From Irregularibacter muris (GTDB taxonomy: Bacteria; Bacillota; Clostridia; Eubacteriales; Garciellaceae), in the NCBI RefSeq assembly GCF_024622505.1, contig NZ_JANKAS010000002.1, positions 339,481 to 403,480 of the forward strand: 64,000 bases of DNA, read 5' to 3'. Positions 1-8,277 of the stretch are shown piece after piece. A model generated the notes under the pieces. The model made no database searches. It was not told where the DNA came from and saw only the letters and a program-made list of their open reading frames with translations. Numbering within the stretch: the first letter of the stretch is position 1; each line of letters begins with the position of its first letter. The position numbers and the translations under genes are program-made.

Positions 1-777
1 CTGAAAGGGTAGCTCTTCAATAAATTTTTCCACTCTTGAATCTATATTAAAAGTTATTCCACTGATATTTTTAGTGTTTTGTGCTTTAATAAGATGTAAT
101 CCCATTTGCAACAAAAAAAATTCATCAAAAATCAATCTTTTTTTTCCTATCTCATAATTCTTTAAATTTGTAGGAAAATGGATATTTTCCAATGCAAAAT
201 TTATCTCACATAGCTTATACTTTTTTCTTAAATCCATAGGTAGGTATTCTTCCCATTGTCCCTTCACAGCACTTATAGCCTCTATCATAAACTTTCTTAT
301 ATCTTTCTGGGTTAACCTTGTAGATAATGGATATACTGGCAAAATTCCTTGGCCTTTATAAGATAGATCATCTATGATTTTATAGTCTGGAGTGATTATC
401 TGAATTTTCCCATATCCTCTTTTTATTTTTCCATATAAATAATATAAGCCACCTATTTTAAATGTGTTTTTCATAAAGGAAGTATTATACCATATGGCTT
501 CCCCTACTACACCTTTATCTTCTATGGGTATCTTAATAATGCGTAATTTTCTTCCCCTTAATAATTCCTCCATACCTCTTCCAGTGATTTTAACTACAAT
601 ACCAGTATATTCTTGATCCTTACATTGGGATAGGGGGGTTATCTTTCGTCTATCCTCATAATCTCTTGGGAAAAAATAGACTAAATCTTCTATAGTCTCT
701 ACTCCTATTTTTTTAAATTGCTCATATTTTTTTGGCCCTATTCCCTTTAAATTTTTTATTGAATCTTTAACGTTCAT
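1..777 (-). CDS. recG: ATP-dependent DNA helicase RecG, N-terminal part
   Basis: RecG remodels stalled replication forks and branched DNA. Only the first 259 residues are present because the gene runs off the left edge, so the helicase motifs lie outside. Visible are the N-terminal helix-hairpin-like start KNLKGIGPKK, the FFPRDYEDRR signature at residues 35-44, the wedge (OB) region, and NFALENIHFP near residue 205, all usual for RecG. The ATG at 775-777 follows AAGGTGAT at good spacing. It lies downstream of fakA, as in Bacillus subtilis, with a terminator-like hairpin between the two. Confidence 0.93.
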   Translation of the reverse strand, partial: MNVKDSIKNLKGIGPKKYEQFKKIGVETIEDLVYFFPRDYEDRRKITPLSQCKDQEYTGIVVKITGRGMEELLRGRKLRIIKIPIEDKGVVGEAIWYNTSFMKNTFKIGGLYYLYGKIKRGYGKIQIITPDYKIIDDLSYKGQGILPVYPLSTRLTQKDIRKFMIEAISAVKGQWEEYLPMDLRKKYKLCEINFALENIHFPTNLKNYEIGKKRLIFDEFFLLQMGLHLIKAQNTKNISGITFNIDSRVEKFIEELPFQ

Positions 778-799
778 TTTTATCACCTTATCCTATAAG

Positions 800-827
800 A
801 AAAAAAGAGTATATTATACTCTTTTTA
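800..827 (-). terminator. terminator after fakA
   Basis: A 10-bp stem (AAAAGAGTAT with ATACTCTTTT) with a three-base loop overlaps the fakA stop codon and is followed on the minus strand by a run of T. Confidence 0.7.
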
Positions 828-2459
828 TTCTACCGAAATAATATAGTAATATAAAGGCTGACCGCCATATAGGTTTTCTATATCAATATCTTGAAATCTT
901 TCTTCAATTTTATTTAACAAATTAGAACTTTGGTCTTTTGAAACATCTTCACCTGTAAAAATGGTTACTAGCTCATCCTCTTCTTCAACCATTTTATCAA
1001 GTAATTGTAGAGCAACTTTCTCAATATCTTTACCAACTACAACAATATCTCCATCCAATAAACCAATAATATCCTCTTTATGAATTTCCATTCCATTGAC
1101 TTGAGTATCCCTAACGGCAAAGGTTATTTGACCTGTTTTTACTTCATTTATGGTTTTTTCCATACTATTATAATTATCTTCTACTGACTGTTCTGGGTTG
1201 AAGGCCAATAATGCAGCTATTCCTTGGGGTATAGTTCTAGTTGGGAGAACATGAACACTTTTATCGGAAATCTGTTTTGCTTGATCAGCAGCTAAAAAGA
1301 TATTACTATTATTGGGCAATATAAATATATTTTTAGCCTGTAATTTCTCAAGTTCGATTAAAAAGTCTTCGGTACTAGGGTTCATTGTTTGCCCACCCTT
1401 GATTATACTCTCAACTCCTAAGTCTTCAAATACTTTGACAATTCCTTCTCCTGCAGAAACAGCTATAAAAGCATAATCTTTTAACTCAATATTTTCAACT
1501 TTCTGGGTTTCTAAATTGAGTTGGCTTCTGTGTTGTTCTTTCATATTGTCAATTTTTATATTGGTTACTTCACCCATTTGCAAAGCATATTCTAAGGCTT
1601 TTCCAGGATGATTGGTATGTACATGAACTTTTATTCTTTCCTCATCTCCAACCACCAATAAAGAATCTCCTAATTGTGATAACTCTGTTTTAAAGGAATT
1701 AATTGAGGGGTTTTTACTCAATACAATAAATTCAGTACAGTAGGCAAATTGAATATCCGCAGTAGATATATGACTTTTTCCTGGGGCATGAGTTTTATCA
1801 TGCTTTTCAGGGCTACTCTTTATATCTACTTCTAAATCATTCCCAAATAAAGCTTTGTAAGCACCTTCAAAAATATATATCAGTCCCTTACCTCCTGCAT
1901 CAACGACTCCAGCTTCTTTCAGTACAGGTAACATATTAGGAGTCTTGTCTAAGGTGATATTGGCCCATTCTATGATTTTTTCTATAAATACATCCAATGT
2001 TTTGAAATTTTTAGTATTGTGCATAGCATAACTTGCACTTTCTCTAGCAACAGTTAAAATCGTACCCTCTGTTGGTTTCATTACAGCTTTATAAGCCATA
2101 TCTGAGCCTGATTTTAATGCCATACTAAAATCATGAATATCTAAAACTTCCTTGTCTTTACATGCTTTGGCAAATCCTCTGAAAAGCTGAGAAAGGATAA
2201 CTCCTGAATTTCCTCTCGCACCCATAAGTGAGCCCCTTGATGCAGCATCTGCAATTTTTTCCAAGCTATTAGTGGCTACTTCGGATACTTCCTTTGCAGC
2301 AAATTGTATGGTTAAGGACATATTTGTTCCTGTATCCCCATCCGGCACTGGAAAAACATTTAGATCATTTACTATGTCTTTATTATTTTCTAAATTATTG
2401 GCTGCAAATATAATCATCTTTTTCAATAGGGCACCATCGATATGTTTGATTTTCAACAC
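825..2459 (-). CDS. fakA: fatty acid kinase ATP-binding subunit FakA (YloV, DhaL domain)
   Basis: FakA is the ATP-binding subunit that phosphorylates fatty acids held by FakB (DegV family) proteins, feeding exogenous fatty acids into phospholipid synthesis. The 544-residue length is normal. The N-terminal DhaL domain shows NVFPVPDGDTGTN at residues 34-46, whose aspartates bind Mg-ATP, and GARGNSGVILSQ near residue 80. The C-terminal half matches the YloV-type domain. The start is GTG at 2457-2459 with AAGGAGG five bases upstream; a TTG one codon later is also possible. It follows the Asp23 gene by 20 bases, probably in one transcript. Confidence 0.93.
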   Translation of the reverse strand: MLKIKHIDGALLKKMIIFAANNLENNKDIVNDLNVFPVPDGDTGTNMSLTIQFAAKEVSEVATNSLEKIADAASRGSLMGARGNSGVILSQLFRGFAKACKDKEVLDIHDFSMALKSGSDMAYKAVMKPTEGTILTVARESASYAMHNTKNFKTLDVFIEKIIEWANITLDKTPNMLPVLKEAGVVDAGGKGLIYIFEGAYKALFGNDLEVDIKSSPEKHDKTHAPGKSHISTADIQFAYCTEFIVLSKNPSINSFKTELSQLGDSLLVVGDEERIKVHVHTNHPGKALEYALQMGEVTNIKIDNMKEQHRSQLNLETQKVENIELKDYAFIAVSAGEGIVKVFEDLGVESIIKGGQTMNPSTEDFLIELEKLQAKNIFILPNNSNIFLAADQAKQISDKSVHVLPTRTIPQGIAALLAFNPEQSVEDNYNSMEKTINEVKTGQITFAVRDTQVNGMEIHKEDIIGLLDGDIVVVGKDIEKVALQLLDKMVEEEDELVTIFTGEDVSKDQSSNLLNKIEERFQDIDIENLYGGQPLYYYIISVE

Positions 2460-2479
2460 AAGTACCTCCTTACAAACTA

Positions 2480-2830
2480 TTAAACTCTGACACTTTCTAC
2501 GTTTACATTTACTTTTTCTACTTTTAATCCTGTTAAATGTTCCAGTGAATATTTTACCTTATCAATAATATTGTCTGCAACTACTGATATCTTGATTCCA
2601 AATTCAATAATGACAAATAAGTCAATAGTTAGCCTACCATTATTTTCTACAACTTTTACACCCTTACTTAGATGTTCTCTTTTTAATAATTCGACTATGC
2701 CATCTTTTCCTCTTTTGGATGCCATTCCTACTAATCCATAGCATTCCATTGCGGCTAGTCCGGCAATATTCGCAAGTAAATCTTCAGAAATATATATGTT
2801 TCCTAATTCATTACTAATTTTTGCAGGCAA
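2480..2830 (-). CDS. Asp23/Gls24 family envelope-stress protein (YloU)
   Basis: A 116-residue Asp23/Gls24 protein, the usual partner upstream of fakA in Firmicutes. Members are small soluble proteins linked to cell-envelope or alkaline stress; their biochemical function is not settled. The core AAMECYGLVGMASKRGKDG, and a C-terminal half with KVEKVNVNVESVRV, are typical. The start is TTG at 2828-2830, seven bases after GAGGAGGT. It is divergent from rpmB and has its own good promoter. Confidence 0.88.
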   Translation of the reverse strand: MPAKISNELGNIYISEDLLANIAGLAAMECYGLVGMASKRGKDGIVELLKREHLSKGVKVVENNGRLTIDLFVIIEFGIKISVVADNIIDKVKYSLEHLTGLKVEKVNVNVESVRV

Positions 2831-2867
2831 AATAGAAACCTCCTCTATTTATTATTTTATTATTTAT

Positions 2868-2896
2868 ATTCTATCCTATTAGACAGTATTCTTCAA
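2868..2896 (-). promoter_or_regulatory. sigma-A promoter of the asp23-fakA operon
   Basis: On the minus strand TTGAAG (2891-2896) and TAGAAT (2868-2873) are separated by 17 bases, about 40 bases upstream of the Asp23-family start codon. Confidence 0.6.
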
Positions 2897-2953
2897 CAGT
2901 AGCTTTATTCGAGCAAATGTTTCTTTTAGAATTTATTAAATTTCTCTCTTTTA

Positions 2954-2983
2954 TTGCACTATCTATAATTATTATGATACAAT
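2954..2983 (+). promoter_or_regulatory. probable sigma-A promoter of rpmB
   Basis: TTGCAC (2954-2959) and TACAAT (2978-2983) with an 18-base spacer, about 60 bases upstream of rpmB in the divergent intergenic region. Confidence 0.5.
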
Positions 2984-3044
2984 ATATTTGTTTTATATGC
3001 ATATTATAATAATTATCGTACCTTTGATAAAGGAGGTGGAATTC

Positions 3045-3236
3045 ATGGCAAGACATTGTAGCGTTTGTAAAAAAGGAACTATTTCAGGTAATCAAATTAG
3101 CCACTCCACTAGACATACAAAAAGAGCTTGGAATCCGAATTTGAAAAAAGTAAGAGCAATTGTAAATGGTGCACCAAGAAGAATTTATGTATGCACTAGA
3201 TGTTTGCGTTCCGGCAAAGTAGAGAGAGCAATTTAG
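3045..3236 (+). CDS. rpmB: 50S ribosomal protein L28
   Basis: L28 of 63 residues, a component of the large ribosomal subunit. The ATG is set by a perfect AAAGGAGGTGG nine bases upstream; the frame is open further upstream but that part is non-coding. Two cysteine pairs (CSVC near the start and CTRC near the end) mark the zinc-binding C+ type. The body (SHSTRHTKRAWNPNLKKVRA) is standard. It is divergent from asp23-fakA, an arrangement conserved in Firmicutes. Confidence 0.97.
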   Translation: MARHCSVCKKGTISGNQISHSTRHTKRAWNPNLKKVRAIVNGAPRRIYVCTRCLRSGKVERAI

Positions 3237-3240
3237 TAAA

Positions 3241-3285
3241 AAACGTGCGTGTGAAATTAGATTCACAGCACGTTTCTTATTTTGA
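3241..3285 (+). terminator. rpmB terminator
   Basis: An AAACGTGC...GTGAA stem pairs with TTCAC...GCACGTTT (one bulged base) and is followed by TTCTTATTTT, starting five bases after the rpmB stop. Confidence 0.75.
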
Positions 3286-3360
3286 TACAAGAAAATTCGT
3301 CTTGCTAGCAAAAGGTCAATCTTTCTTATATCACTAGAGCGGCCATAGCCGCTTTCTTGT
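3278..3360 (+). repeat. dispersed ~83-bp repeat, copy 1
   Basis: This copy is about 80% identical without gaps to the reverse complement of 3851-3933. The inner 24 bases (3337-3360 against 3851-3874) are identical. The conserved core folds as AGCGGC-CATA-GCCGCT followed by TTTCTTGT, so in this orientation it looks like a terminator. An outer ACAAGAAA/TTTCTTGT pairing can close the whole copy into one structure. It begins exactly where the rpmB terminator ends. Confidence 0.75.
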
Positions 3361-3385
3361 TATTATGTTCTTTATTATTCATCAT

Positions 3386-3451
3386 CTATCGAGAGAATTT
3401 CTTCAAAAAGTTTCTTATGAATTTTGGAAGCTTGATAAACATAATCCTCAT
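3386..3451 (-). CDS. spoVM: SpoVM, spore coat anchoring peptide (21 aa)
   Basis: A 21-codon gene whose peptide contains FIKLPKFI, matching the TIKLPKFL core of the 26-residue B. subtilis SpoVM, then a basic amphipathic tail rich in F, K and R. SpoVM recognises the convex forespore membrane and recruits SpoIVA, whose gene is also in this window. The ATG follows AGGGGGA at six-base spacing. Its position between thiN and rpmB is where Bacillus carries spoVM, which strongly supports the call. It is last of three small genes read in the same direction. It is slightly shorter than the Bacillus peptide. Confidence 0.85.
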   Translation of the reverse strand: MRIMFIKLPKFIRNFLKKFSR

Positions 3452-3472
3452 TACAATCCCCCTATTCCCTAA

Positions 3473-3640
3473 TTATTTCCTTAATATGCTAATGCCAGCA
3501 ATTATTAACCCGATGGCCCCTATGACTAACCATGCTTTTCGGGGAAGAAATATCAACAGCAAAATAACCATTAGAAATATCATTATTATAGGAATACATA
3601 AATGTTTTCTATATCTTAACCAAATTCTCCACTTCACCAC
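3473..3640 (-). CDS. small membrane protein of the spoVM cluster, second gene (55 aa)
   Basis: Unrecognised 55-residue protein: a basic N-terminus (KWRIWLRYRKH), then two hydrophobic segments (about residues 15-32 and 36-52) around FLPRKAW, ending RK. It starts ten bases after the preceding gene with AAGGA six bases before GTG at 3638-3640 (a second GTG follows at once). The layout of two short membrane spans around a P-x-W-type turn resembles the neighbouring 54-residue protein, so the two may be paralogues. It lies 21 bases before spoVM, suggesting co-expression in sporulation, which is inference only. Confidence 0.6.
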   Translation of the reverse strand: MVKWRIWLRYRKHLCIPIIMIFLMVILLLIFLPRKAWLVIGAIGLIIAGISILRK

Positions 3641-3649
3641 ATCACATCC

Positions 3650-3814
3650 TTATTTGCAGCGCCAACAAAAGAATAGAAAAATTAGGTACAGTAAAATCAA
3701 TATGCAAATGCACAATAAAACATATAAAATCCATGTAGGAAAAATAATAATCAATATAATAAATCCAATTATACTTAAAACAAGACCTAGCAATTTCCTG
3801 TGTAAATATCTCAT
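3650..3814 (-). CDS. small membrane protein of the spoVM cluster, first gene (54 aa)
   Basis: Unrecognised 54-residue, highly hydrophobic protein: basic start MRYLHRK, then two membrane segments (about 8-26 and 29-50) separated by FPTW, with two C-terminal cysteines in FFCWRCK. AAAGGTGG lies three to four bases before the ATG, a good though tight ribosome site. It heads the three-gene cluster with spoVM. Coding is supported by ribosome sites before each of the three genes and the ten-base and 21-base gaps between them, not by homology I can name. Confidence 0.6.
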   Translation of the reverse strand: MRYLHRKLLGLVLSIIGFIILIIIFPTWILYVLLCICILILLYLIFLFFCWRCK

Positions 3815-3850
3815 TTTACCACCTTTTATACATTATGATACCTCCCCCAA

Positions 3851-3933
3851 ACAAGAAAGCGGCTATGGCCGCTCTTGTGAAATAGAAAAGGTTGGTCTAT
3901 TACGAGCAAGATAAACTTTCCTATTTCAAAATA
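3851..3933 (-). repeat. dispersed ~83-bp repeat, copy 2 (inverted)
   Basis: Inverted partner of 3278-3360, with an identical 24-base core and about 64 of 80 compared positions matching. It begins right after the thiN terminator and points toward the spoVM cluster, so both copies flank that cluster pointing inward. The core hairpin and following TTTCTTGT are retained. Confidence 0.75.
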
Positions 3934-3967
3934 AAAGGCTTATAATAATATATTATTATAAGCCTTC
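3934..3967 (-). terminator. thiN terminator
   Basis: A perfect 14-bp stem (AAGGCTTATAATAA with its complement) followed on the minus strand by TTTTATTTT, 20 bases after the thiN stop. Confidence 0.8.
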
Positions 3968-3986
3968 AAATATGTTACAATATCTA

Positions 3987-4628
3987 TTAATCCTGTGCCA
4001 AAATAACCAATAAAATACCCTTGTTAATGGTTATTTTAACCTTTCCACCTTTTACAACATTGCTTATACCATAGGGATTATCCTTGGTCATAACAGCATC
4101 CTTCAAACTGTAATGCAAACCCTCTGTTGTAATACCATCCACTCTATCTGTAAAAGGAAGCAATGAGAGAGTCTCTCCTTTTCTTCCTTTTAATTCTATG
4201 CTTTTATCCATAAGATATATGCGATTATGTTCATTAACAATAGAGGCTTTAAGTCCTTTATCTAGCAAAGATTTTAAAAGATAAACATTGGCAAGGGTAT
4301 GATCCATCCTACTGCCTAACATACCCACCAAAATTACCTCCTTAATGGGTAAAGACATCACATATTGAATAGCTAGTTGAGTGTCGGTTTCATCTTTTTC
4401 TATATCATATTTTATAATCTCTATGGATTTTTCTTTATAAAATTCCAATTCCGCCATTGGTATAGAGTCTAAATCTCCTATAATGGTAGTAGGAACAATC
4501 CCAAGCCTTCTTAGATGTTTTGCCCCTCCATCAGCACATATAATATATTGGGGGTTCTCCTGATGAAACAATTCCTTATAAAAATTATCATTATTTACTT
4601 CTCCATTGGATATTACAATAGCCTTCAT
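3987..4628 (-). CDS. thiN: thiamine pyrophosphokinase
   Basis: Transfers pyrophosphate from ATP to thiamine to make thiamine diphosphate. At 213 residues it is of family length. Catalytic-domain motifs are ADGGAKHLRRLG at 32-43, GDLDS at 51-55 and DETDTQLA at 79-86, with GSRMDHTLAN at 105-114; the substrate-binding C-terminal domain follows. The ATG is preceded by GAGGGATTTAT. It lies 30 bases downstream of rsgA; the rpe gene found between them in Bacillus is absent. Confidence 0.93.
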   Translation of the reverse strand: MKAIVISNGEVNNDNFYKELFHQENPQYIICADGGAKHLRRLGIVPTTIIGDLDSIPMAELEFYKEKSIEIIKYDIEKDETDTQLAIQYVMSLPIKEVILVGMLGSRMDHTLANVYLLKSLLDKGLKASIVNEHNRIYLMDKSIELKGRKGETLSLLPFTDRVDGITTEGLHYSLKDAVMTKDNPYGISNVVKGGKVKITINKGILLVILAQD

Positions 4629-4658
4629 ATAAATCCCTCATTGTTTTAATACTTTTTG

Positions 4659-5534
4659 TCAATATTTTGGTATGTTTTTTATTTCCTCTAGCAGATATTG
4701 ATAACTTTCATAGCGATGGGAAGAAATTTTATTTAGGCCGATAGCTTCTTTAATCGCACATTTGGGTTCTTGCATATGAAGACAAGAATTAAATTTACAT
4801 TGCCCCAAATAAGGCCTAAATTCTGGAAAATAGTTCATTAAATCAATTGGTTCTATATTTTCTACCCCCAAGGAGCTAAAGCCAGGGGTATCCACTACAT
4901 ATCCATTTTCTCCATAATGAAATAATTCTACATGGCGCGTGGTATGCCTTCCTCTACCTATTTTTTTGCTGACCTTCCCGGTTTCCAATTGATAGTCTTG
5001 ATTAATTTTGTTTAATAATGAGGATTTCCCCACTCCTGAGGGACCGGCAAACACAGTGATATGATCATTTAAATAGTGCTTTAGATCCTCAATCCCTTTT
5101 TCATCTTTTACGCTGGTAAATATCACTGGATATTCTATGTTTTCGTATATATTTTTTATCTTTTCTTTTATATCTTCCATCTCTAAATCTACTTTGTTTA
5201 TACAAATAACTATGGATAGTCCTTGCTGTTCGGCCATGATTAAAAAACGATCTAATAATTGTAAGTTTGGATTGGGATTAGAAAGGGCAAAGACAATAAT
5301 TACTTGGTCAATATTCGCTACCGGAGGTCTGACTAGCTGATTTTTCCTCGGTAATATGGTTTCGATAATGCCTTTCCCCTCTTTATCGGTGCTGATTTCC
5401 ACATAATCCCCCACCATTGGTGTTATATTATCTTTTCTGAACTTTCCCCTTGCTTTGCTTTCTACGATTTCAGAAACCGATGTTCTGACATAATAAAAGC
5501 CACCAATCCCTTTAATAATAACACCTTTTTCCAT
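4659..5534 (-). CDS. rsgA: ribosome small-subunit GTPase RsgA
   Basis: Circularly permuted GTPase that checks late maturation of the 30S subunit. After an N-terminal OB domain the G motifs come in permuted order: NKVD at 113-116, GPSGVGKS at 164-171, DTPGF at 215-219. The C-terminal zinc finger has C246, C251, H253 and C259. Length 291 is normal. The ATG follows AAGGAG. It starts 15 bases after prkC ends, in the usual stp-prkC-rsgA order. Confidence 0.96.
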   Translation of the reverse strand: MEKGVIIKGIGGFYYVRTSVSEIVESKARGKFRKDNITPMVGDYVEISTDKEGKGIIETILPRKNQLVRPPVANIDQVIIVFALSNPNPNLQLLDRFLIMAEQQGLSIVICINKVDLEMEDIKEKIKNIYENIEYPVIFTSVKDEKGIEDLKHYLNDHITVFAGPSGVGKSSLLNKINQDYQLETGKVSKKIGRGRHTTRHVELFHYGENGYVVDTPGFSSLGVENIEPIDLMNYFPEFRPYLGQCKFNSCLHMQEPKCAIKEAIGLNKISSHRYESYQYLLEEIKNIPKY

Positions 5535-5549
5535 TCATTCAACTCCTTA

Positions 5550-7484
5550 TTAAAATGAGATAAAGCCTTCAGCAAATTTCTGATTATCAATCTTTACTGT
5601 ATATATTTGAAAGCCTGTTCCTTTAACCGGTATTTGCAATACACCTTCTTTTATTGCGTGTTTCTTTTCGTAAACAACCTTTGAAGTATTGTCCTGGTAA
5701 TCCAATAATTCAATGGTAATGACAACATCATTTTCCTGCTCACCATTTTCCTTTTCATATTCATTTAAGTTCACTTCAATATTTTTTGTTGAAGTTTTTC
5801 CTCTACTCAATGTAATATTTACAAAAGAATTTTTTGCAACTTCTCCATTGGCTTCTGGACTCTGCTGTATCACATAGTCGGTCTTATATTTTTCATCATC
5901 CTTATAATCGATTTCCCCGACATTTAATCCTTGAGCAGACAAGGCTTTTTTTGCATCTTCCAAATGCATTCCAACTACAGAGGGTACAACAATGGTTTCT
6001 TTTCCCTTGCTGATATACAGATCCACCTTCGATCCTTCCCTCACATCAACATTATCTTTAGGACTTTGATCATAAACAATACCCCTGTCAAATTTATCAT
6101 TAAATTCGTAATTTATTTCCCCAACATCTAAACCTAAATTCTCCAAGCGACTTATGGCCTCTGCCTCAGATTTACCCTGTAGATTAGGAGCTGGAATAAA
6201 TTTCACACCTTCACTGACTATAAGCCCTACGGTTTGGTTTTCCTTGATTTTTTTTCCTGCCTGAGGGTTTTGACTAATTACATTATCTTTTTCTACTTCA
6301 TTATCATATTTTCTTTCAACTATTTCAGATTTCAAACCCTCTTGGGATAATATTTCCATAGCTTCATCAATATTTTTGCCTTCTACATTTGGAACTTCTA
6401 TTTCCTTAACCATGAAATAATCCCCTAGGGAAACTGCTAAGGCTCCTAGAATACTAGCTAGAACAAAGAAAGCAACCAGAGAAAAAATGATTATCCATTT
6501 GCGTTTTCTTTTATTCTTTCTATTTTTTTCTTCTTCTATCTCTTCAATCTCTTCTTCCTCTTCTTCCACCTTTTTTAATTCATTATTACTTTCCTTTGTA
6601 GCTATAATAGGAGTAATCTGAGTAGGTGCATTTTCATCAAATTTTTTGAATGTATTCCAATTAGGTTCTACTAAAATCTTTTTTAAATCTTTAATTAAAT
6701 CCTGTGCATTAGGATATCTTTCTTCAGAATTCTTTTTTAATAATCGCATTATGATTTCATTTAAACCTTCAGGAATAGTATTATTTTTTTCAATAGGGGC
6801 CATTAATTCCCCTTGCAGATGTTGTAATGCCACTGACACCGATGTTTCTCCATTAAATGGCACCTCACCTATTACCATCTCATATAAAACTATTCCCAAG
6901 GAATACAAGTCTGATTTTTCATTTACAAAACCACCCCGTGCTTGTTCTGGAGAAAAATAATGCACTGATCCCATTGTATCCTCTACTTGGGTCAAAGTAG
7001 AACTTGTTATTGCTCTAGCAATTCCAAAGTCTGTAACTTTGGCCATGTTATCATTTGTGATAATAATATTATGGGGTTTAATATCTCTATGAATAATATG
7101 ATTTTTATGGGCATGATCTAAAGCTGAAGCAATTTGAATAGCTATATCTACAGCTTTTTCCCAGGAGAGTTTTTTATTCTCCACAATATATTCTTTTAAA
7201 GTTTTTCCCTTAACTAGCTCCATGACTATATAATGAATATTTTCTTGTACGCCTACATCATATATGTTCACAACATTAGGATGAGAAAGGCTTGCAGCTG
7301 CTTGGGATTCTCTTTTGAATTTTTTTATAAATTGTTCATCATGGATAAATTCTTGTCTTAATATTTTAACGGCTACAAATCTATTTAATAATTGATCTTT
7401 TGCTCTATATACAATAGCCATTCCGCCTTGTCCAACTTCTTCTATTAGTTCATAACGGTTTCCCAATAGTTTACCTACTAACAT
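5550..7484 (-). CDS. prkC: PASTA-domain Ser/Thr protein kinase PrkC
   Basis: Membrane Hanks-type kinase that senses muropeptides or lipid II and phosphorylates growth, division and translation targets. The start is taken as ATG at 7482-7484, with AGGTGGTG about nine bases upstream; this gives MLVGKLLGNRYEL, as in B. subtilis PrkC. An upstream GTG abutting the phosphatase stop has no ribosome site. The kinase domain shows K40, HRD 132-134 and DFG 152-154. An acidic linker precedes one membrane segment (331-353), then three PASTA repeats and an extra C-terminal beta-rich domain of about 80 residues. Total 644 residues. Confidence 0.95.
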   Translation of the reverse strand: MLVGKLLGNRYELIEEVGQGGMAIVYRAKDQLLNRFVAVKILRQEFIHDEQFIKKFKRESQAAASLSHPNVVNIYDVGVQENIHYIVMELVKGKTLKEYIVENKKLSWEKAVDIAIQIASALDHAHKNHIIHRDIKPHNIIITNDNMAKVTDFGIARAITSSTLTQVEDTMGSVHYFSPEQARGGFVNEKSDLYSLGIVLYEMVIGEVPFNGETSVSVALQHLQGELMAPIEKNNTIPEGLNEIIMRLLKKNSEERYPNAQDLIKDLKKILVEPNWNTFKKFDENAPTQITPIIATKESNNELKKVEEEEEEIEEIEEEKNRKNKRKRKWIIIFSLVAFFVLASILGALAVSLGDYFMVKEIEVPNVEGKNIDEAMEILSQEGLKSEIVERKYDNEVEKDNVISQNPQAGKKIKENQTVGLIVSEGVKFIPAPNLQGKSEAEAISRLENLGLDVGEINYEFNDKFDRGIVYDQSPKDNVDVREGSKVDLYISKGKETIVVPSVVGMHLEDAKKALSAQGLNVGEIDYKDDEKYKTDYVIQQSPEANGEVAKNSFVNITLSRGKTSTKNIEVNLNEYEKENGEQENDVVITIELLDYQDNTSKVVYEKKHAIKEGVLQIPVKGTGFQIYTVKIDNQKFAEGFISF

Positions 7485-7499
7485 TTGTCTATTCACCAC

Positions 7500-8231
7500 C
7501 TAACATTGAAAAATAATTAAAGTAATATTGTCAGTTCCACCCTTGGCATTTGCCAATTGAACTAAGGAATTAGCAGCTTCTTGAAGGTCTACGTTACTTT
7601 CTATAATATGCTTAATCTCACTCTCCGAAACTAAGTTAGATAGTCCATCTGTACAAAGCAGAATAATATCTTCATCCTGTAATGTATAATGATACGTATC
7701 AGATTTAACATTTAAATCTGTACCTATGGCCCGGGTTATAACATTTTTTTGTGGATGAGATCTTGCTTGTTCTTTAGTAATGGTGCCTTCCCTAATTAAC
7801 CCTGCAACCAAGGAATGATCCTCTGTGAGTTGTTCTATACCCTCATCATTTATTCTATATACTCTACTATCCCCAATATGGCTTATGTATAGTTGATTTT
7901 GTCTATAAAGAACAGAAGTAAGTGTCGTACCCATTCCATGTAATTCTGGTTTTTCTAAGGACACATTATAGATATTAGAATTTATATTATTTATGAGCTT
8001 TTGAATACGCTCGCTCTTTTGGTATGTTTTATTAATAATATTCTGTTTAACGAAAAATTTTTTAAGTCCTTCAATAGCCATAGCGCTTGCCACCTCACCC
8101 GCTTGATGACCACCCATTCCATCTGCAACTGCAAACACGCAATAATCAGGAGAATGTTCTTGTATTACCAATAATGAATCTTCATTATTTTCTCTTATCC
8201 TACCAACGTCGCTTTTGTAACCAATTTTCAT
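7500..8231 (-). CDS. stp: PP2C-family protein phosphatase Stp/PrpC
   Basis: Mn-dependent phosphatase that reverses PrkC phosphorylation. At 243 residues it has the PP2C motifs in order: SDVGRIRENNED, VADGMGGHQAGE, GDSRVYRI, EDHS, TDGLSNLV and GGTDNITLI. Its ATG follows GAGGTGTTAAA. Its TAG touches an alternative GTG of prkC, so the two genes are almost certainly translationally coupled. Confidence 0.96.
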   Translation of the reverse strand: MKIGYKSDVGRIRENNEDSLLVIQEHSPDYCVFAVADGMGGHQAGEVASAMAIEGLKKFFVKQNIINKTYQKSERIQKLINNINSNIYNVSLEKPELHGMGTTLTSVLYRQNQLYISHIGDSRVYRINDEGIEQLTEDHSLVAGLIREGTITKEQARSHPQKNVITRAIGTDLNVKSDTYHYTLQDEDIILLCTDGLSNLVSESEIKHIIESNVDLQEAANSLVQLANAKGGTDNITLIIFQC

Positions 8232-8277
8232 TTTAACACCTCACTATATTGTAGAATCATATAACCTCTTCAGCATC

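Noticed and set aside
3357..3914. A 185-codon open frame on the plus strand
   Set aside because: It is antisense to spoVM and the two small membrane genes, starts inside the repeat region without a ribosome site and runs through repeat copy 2.
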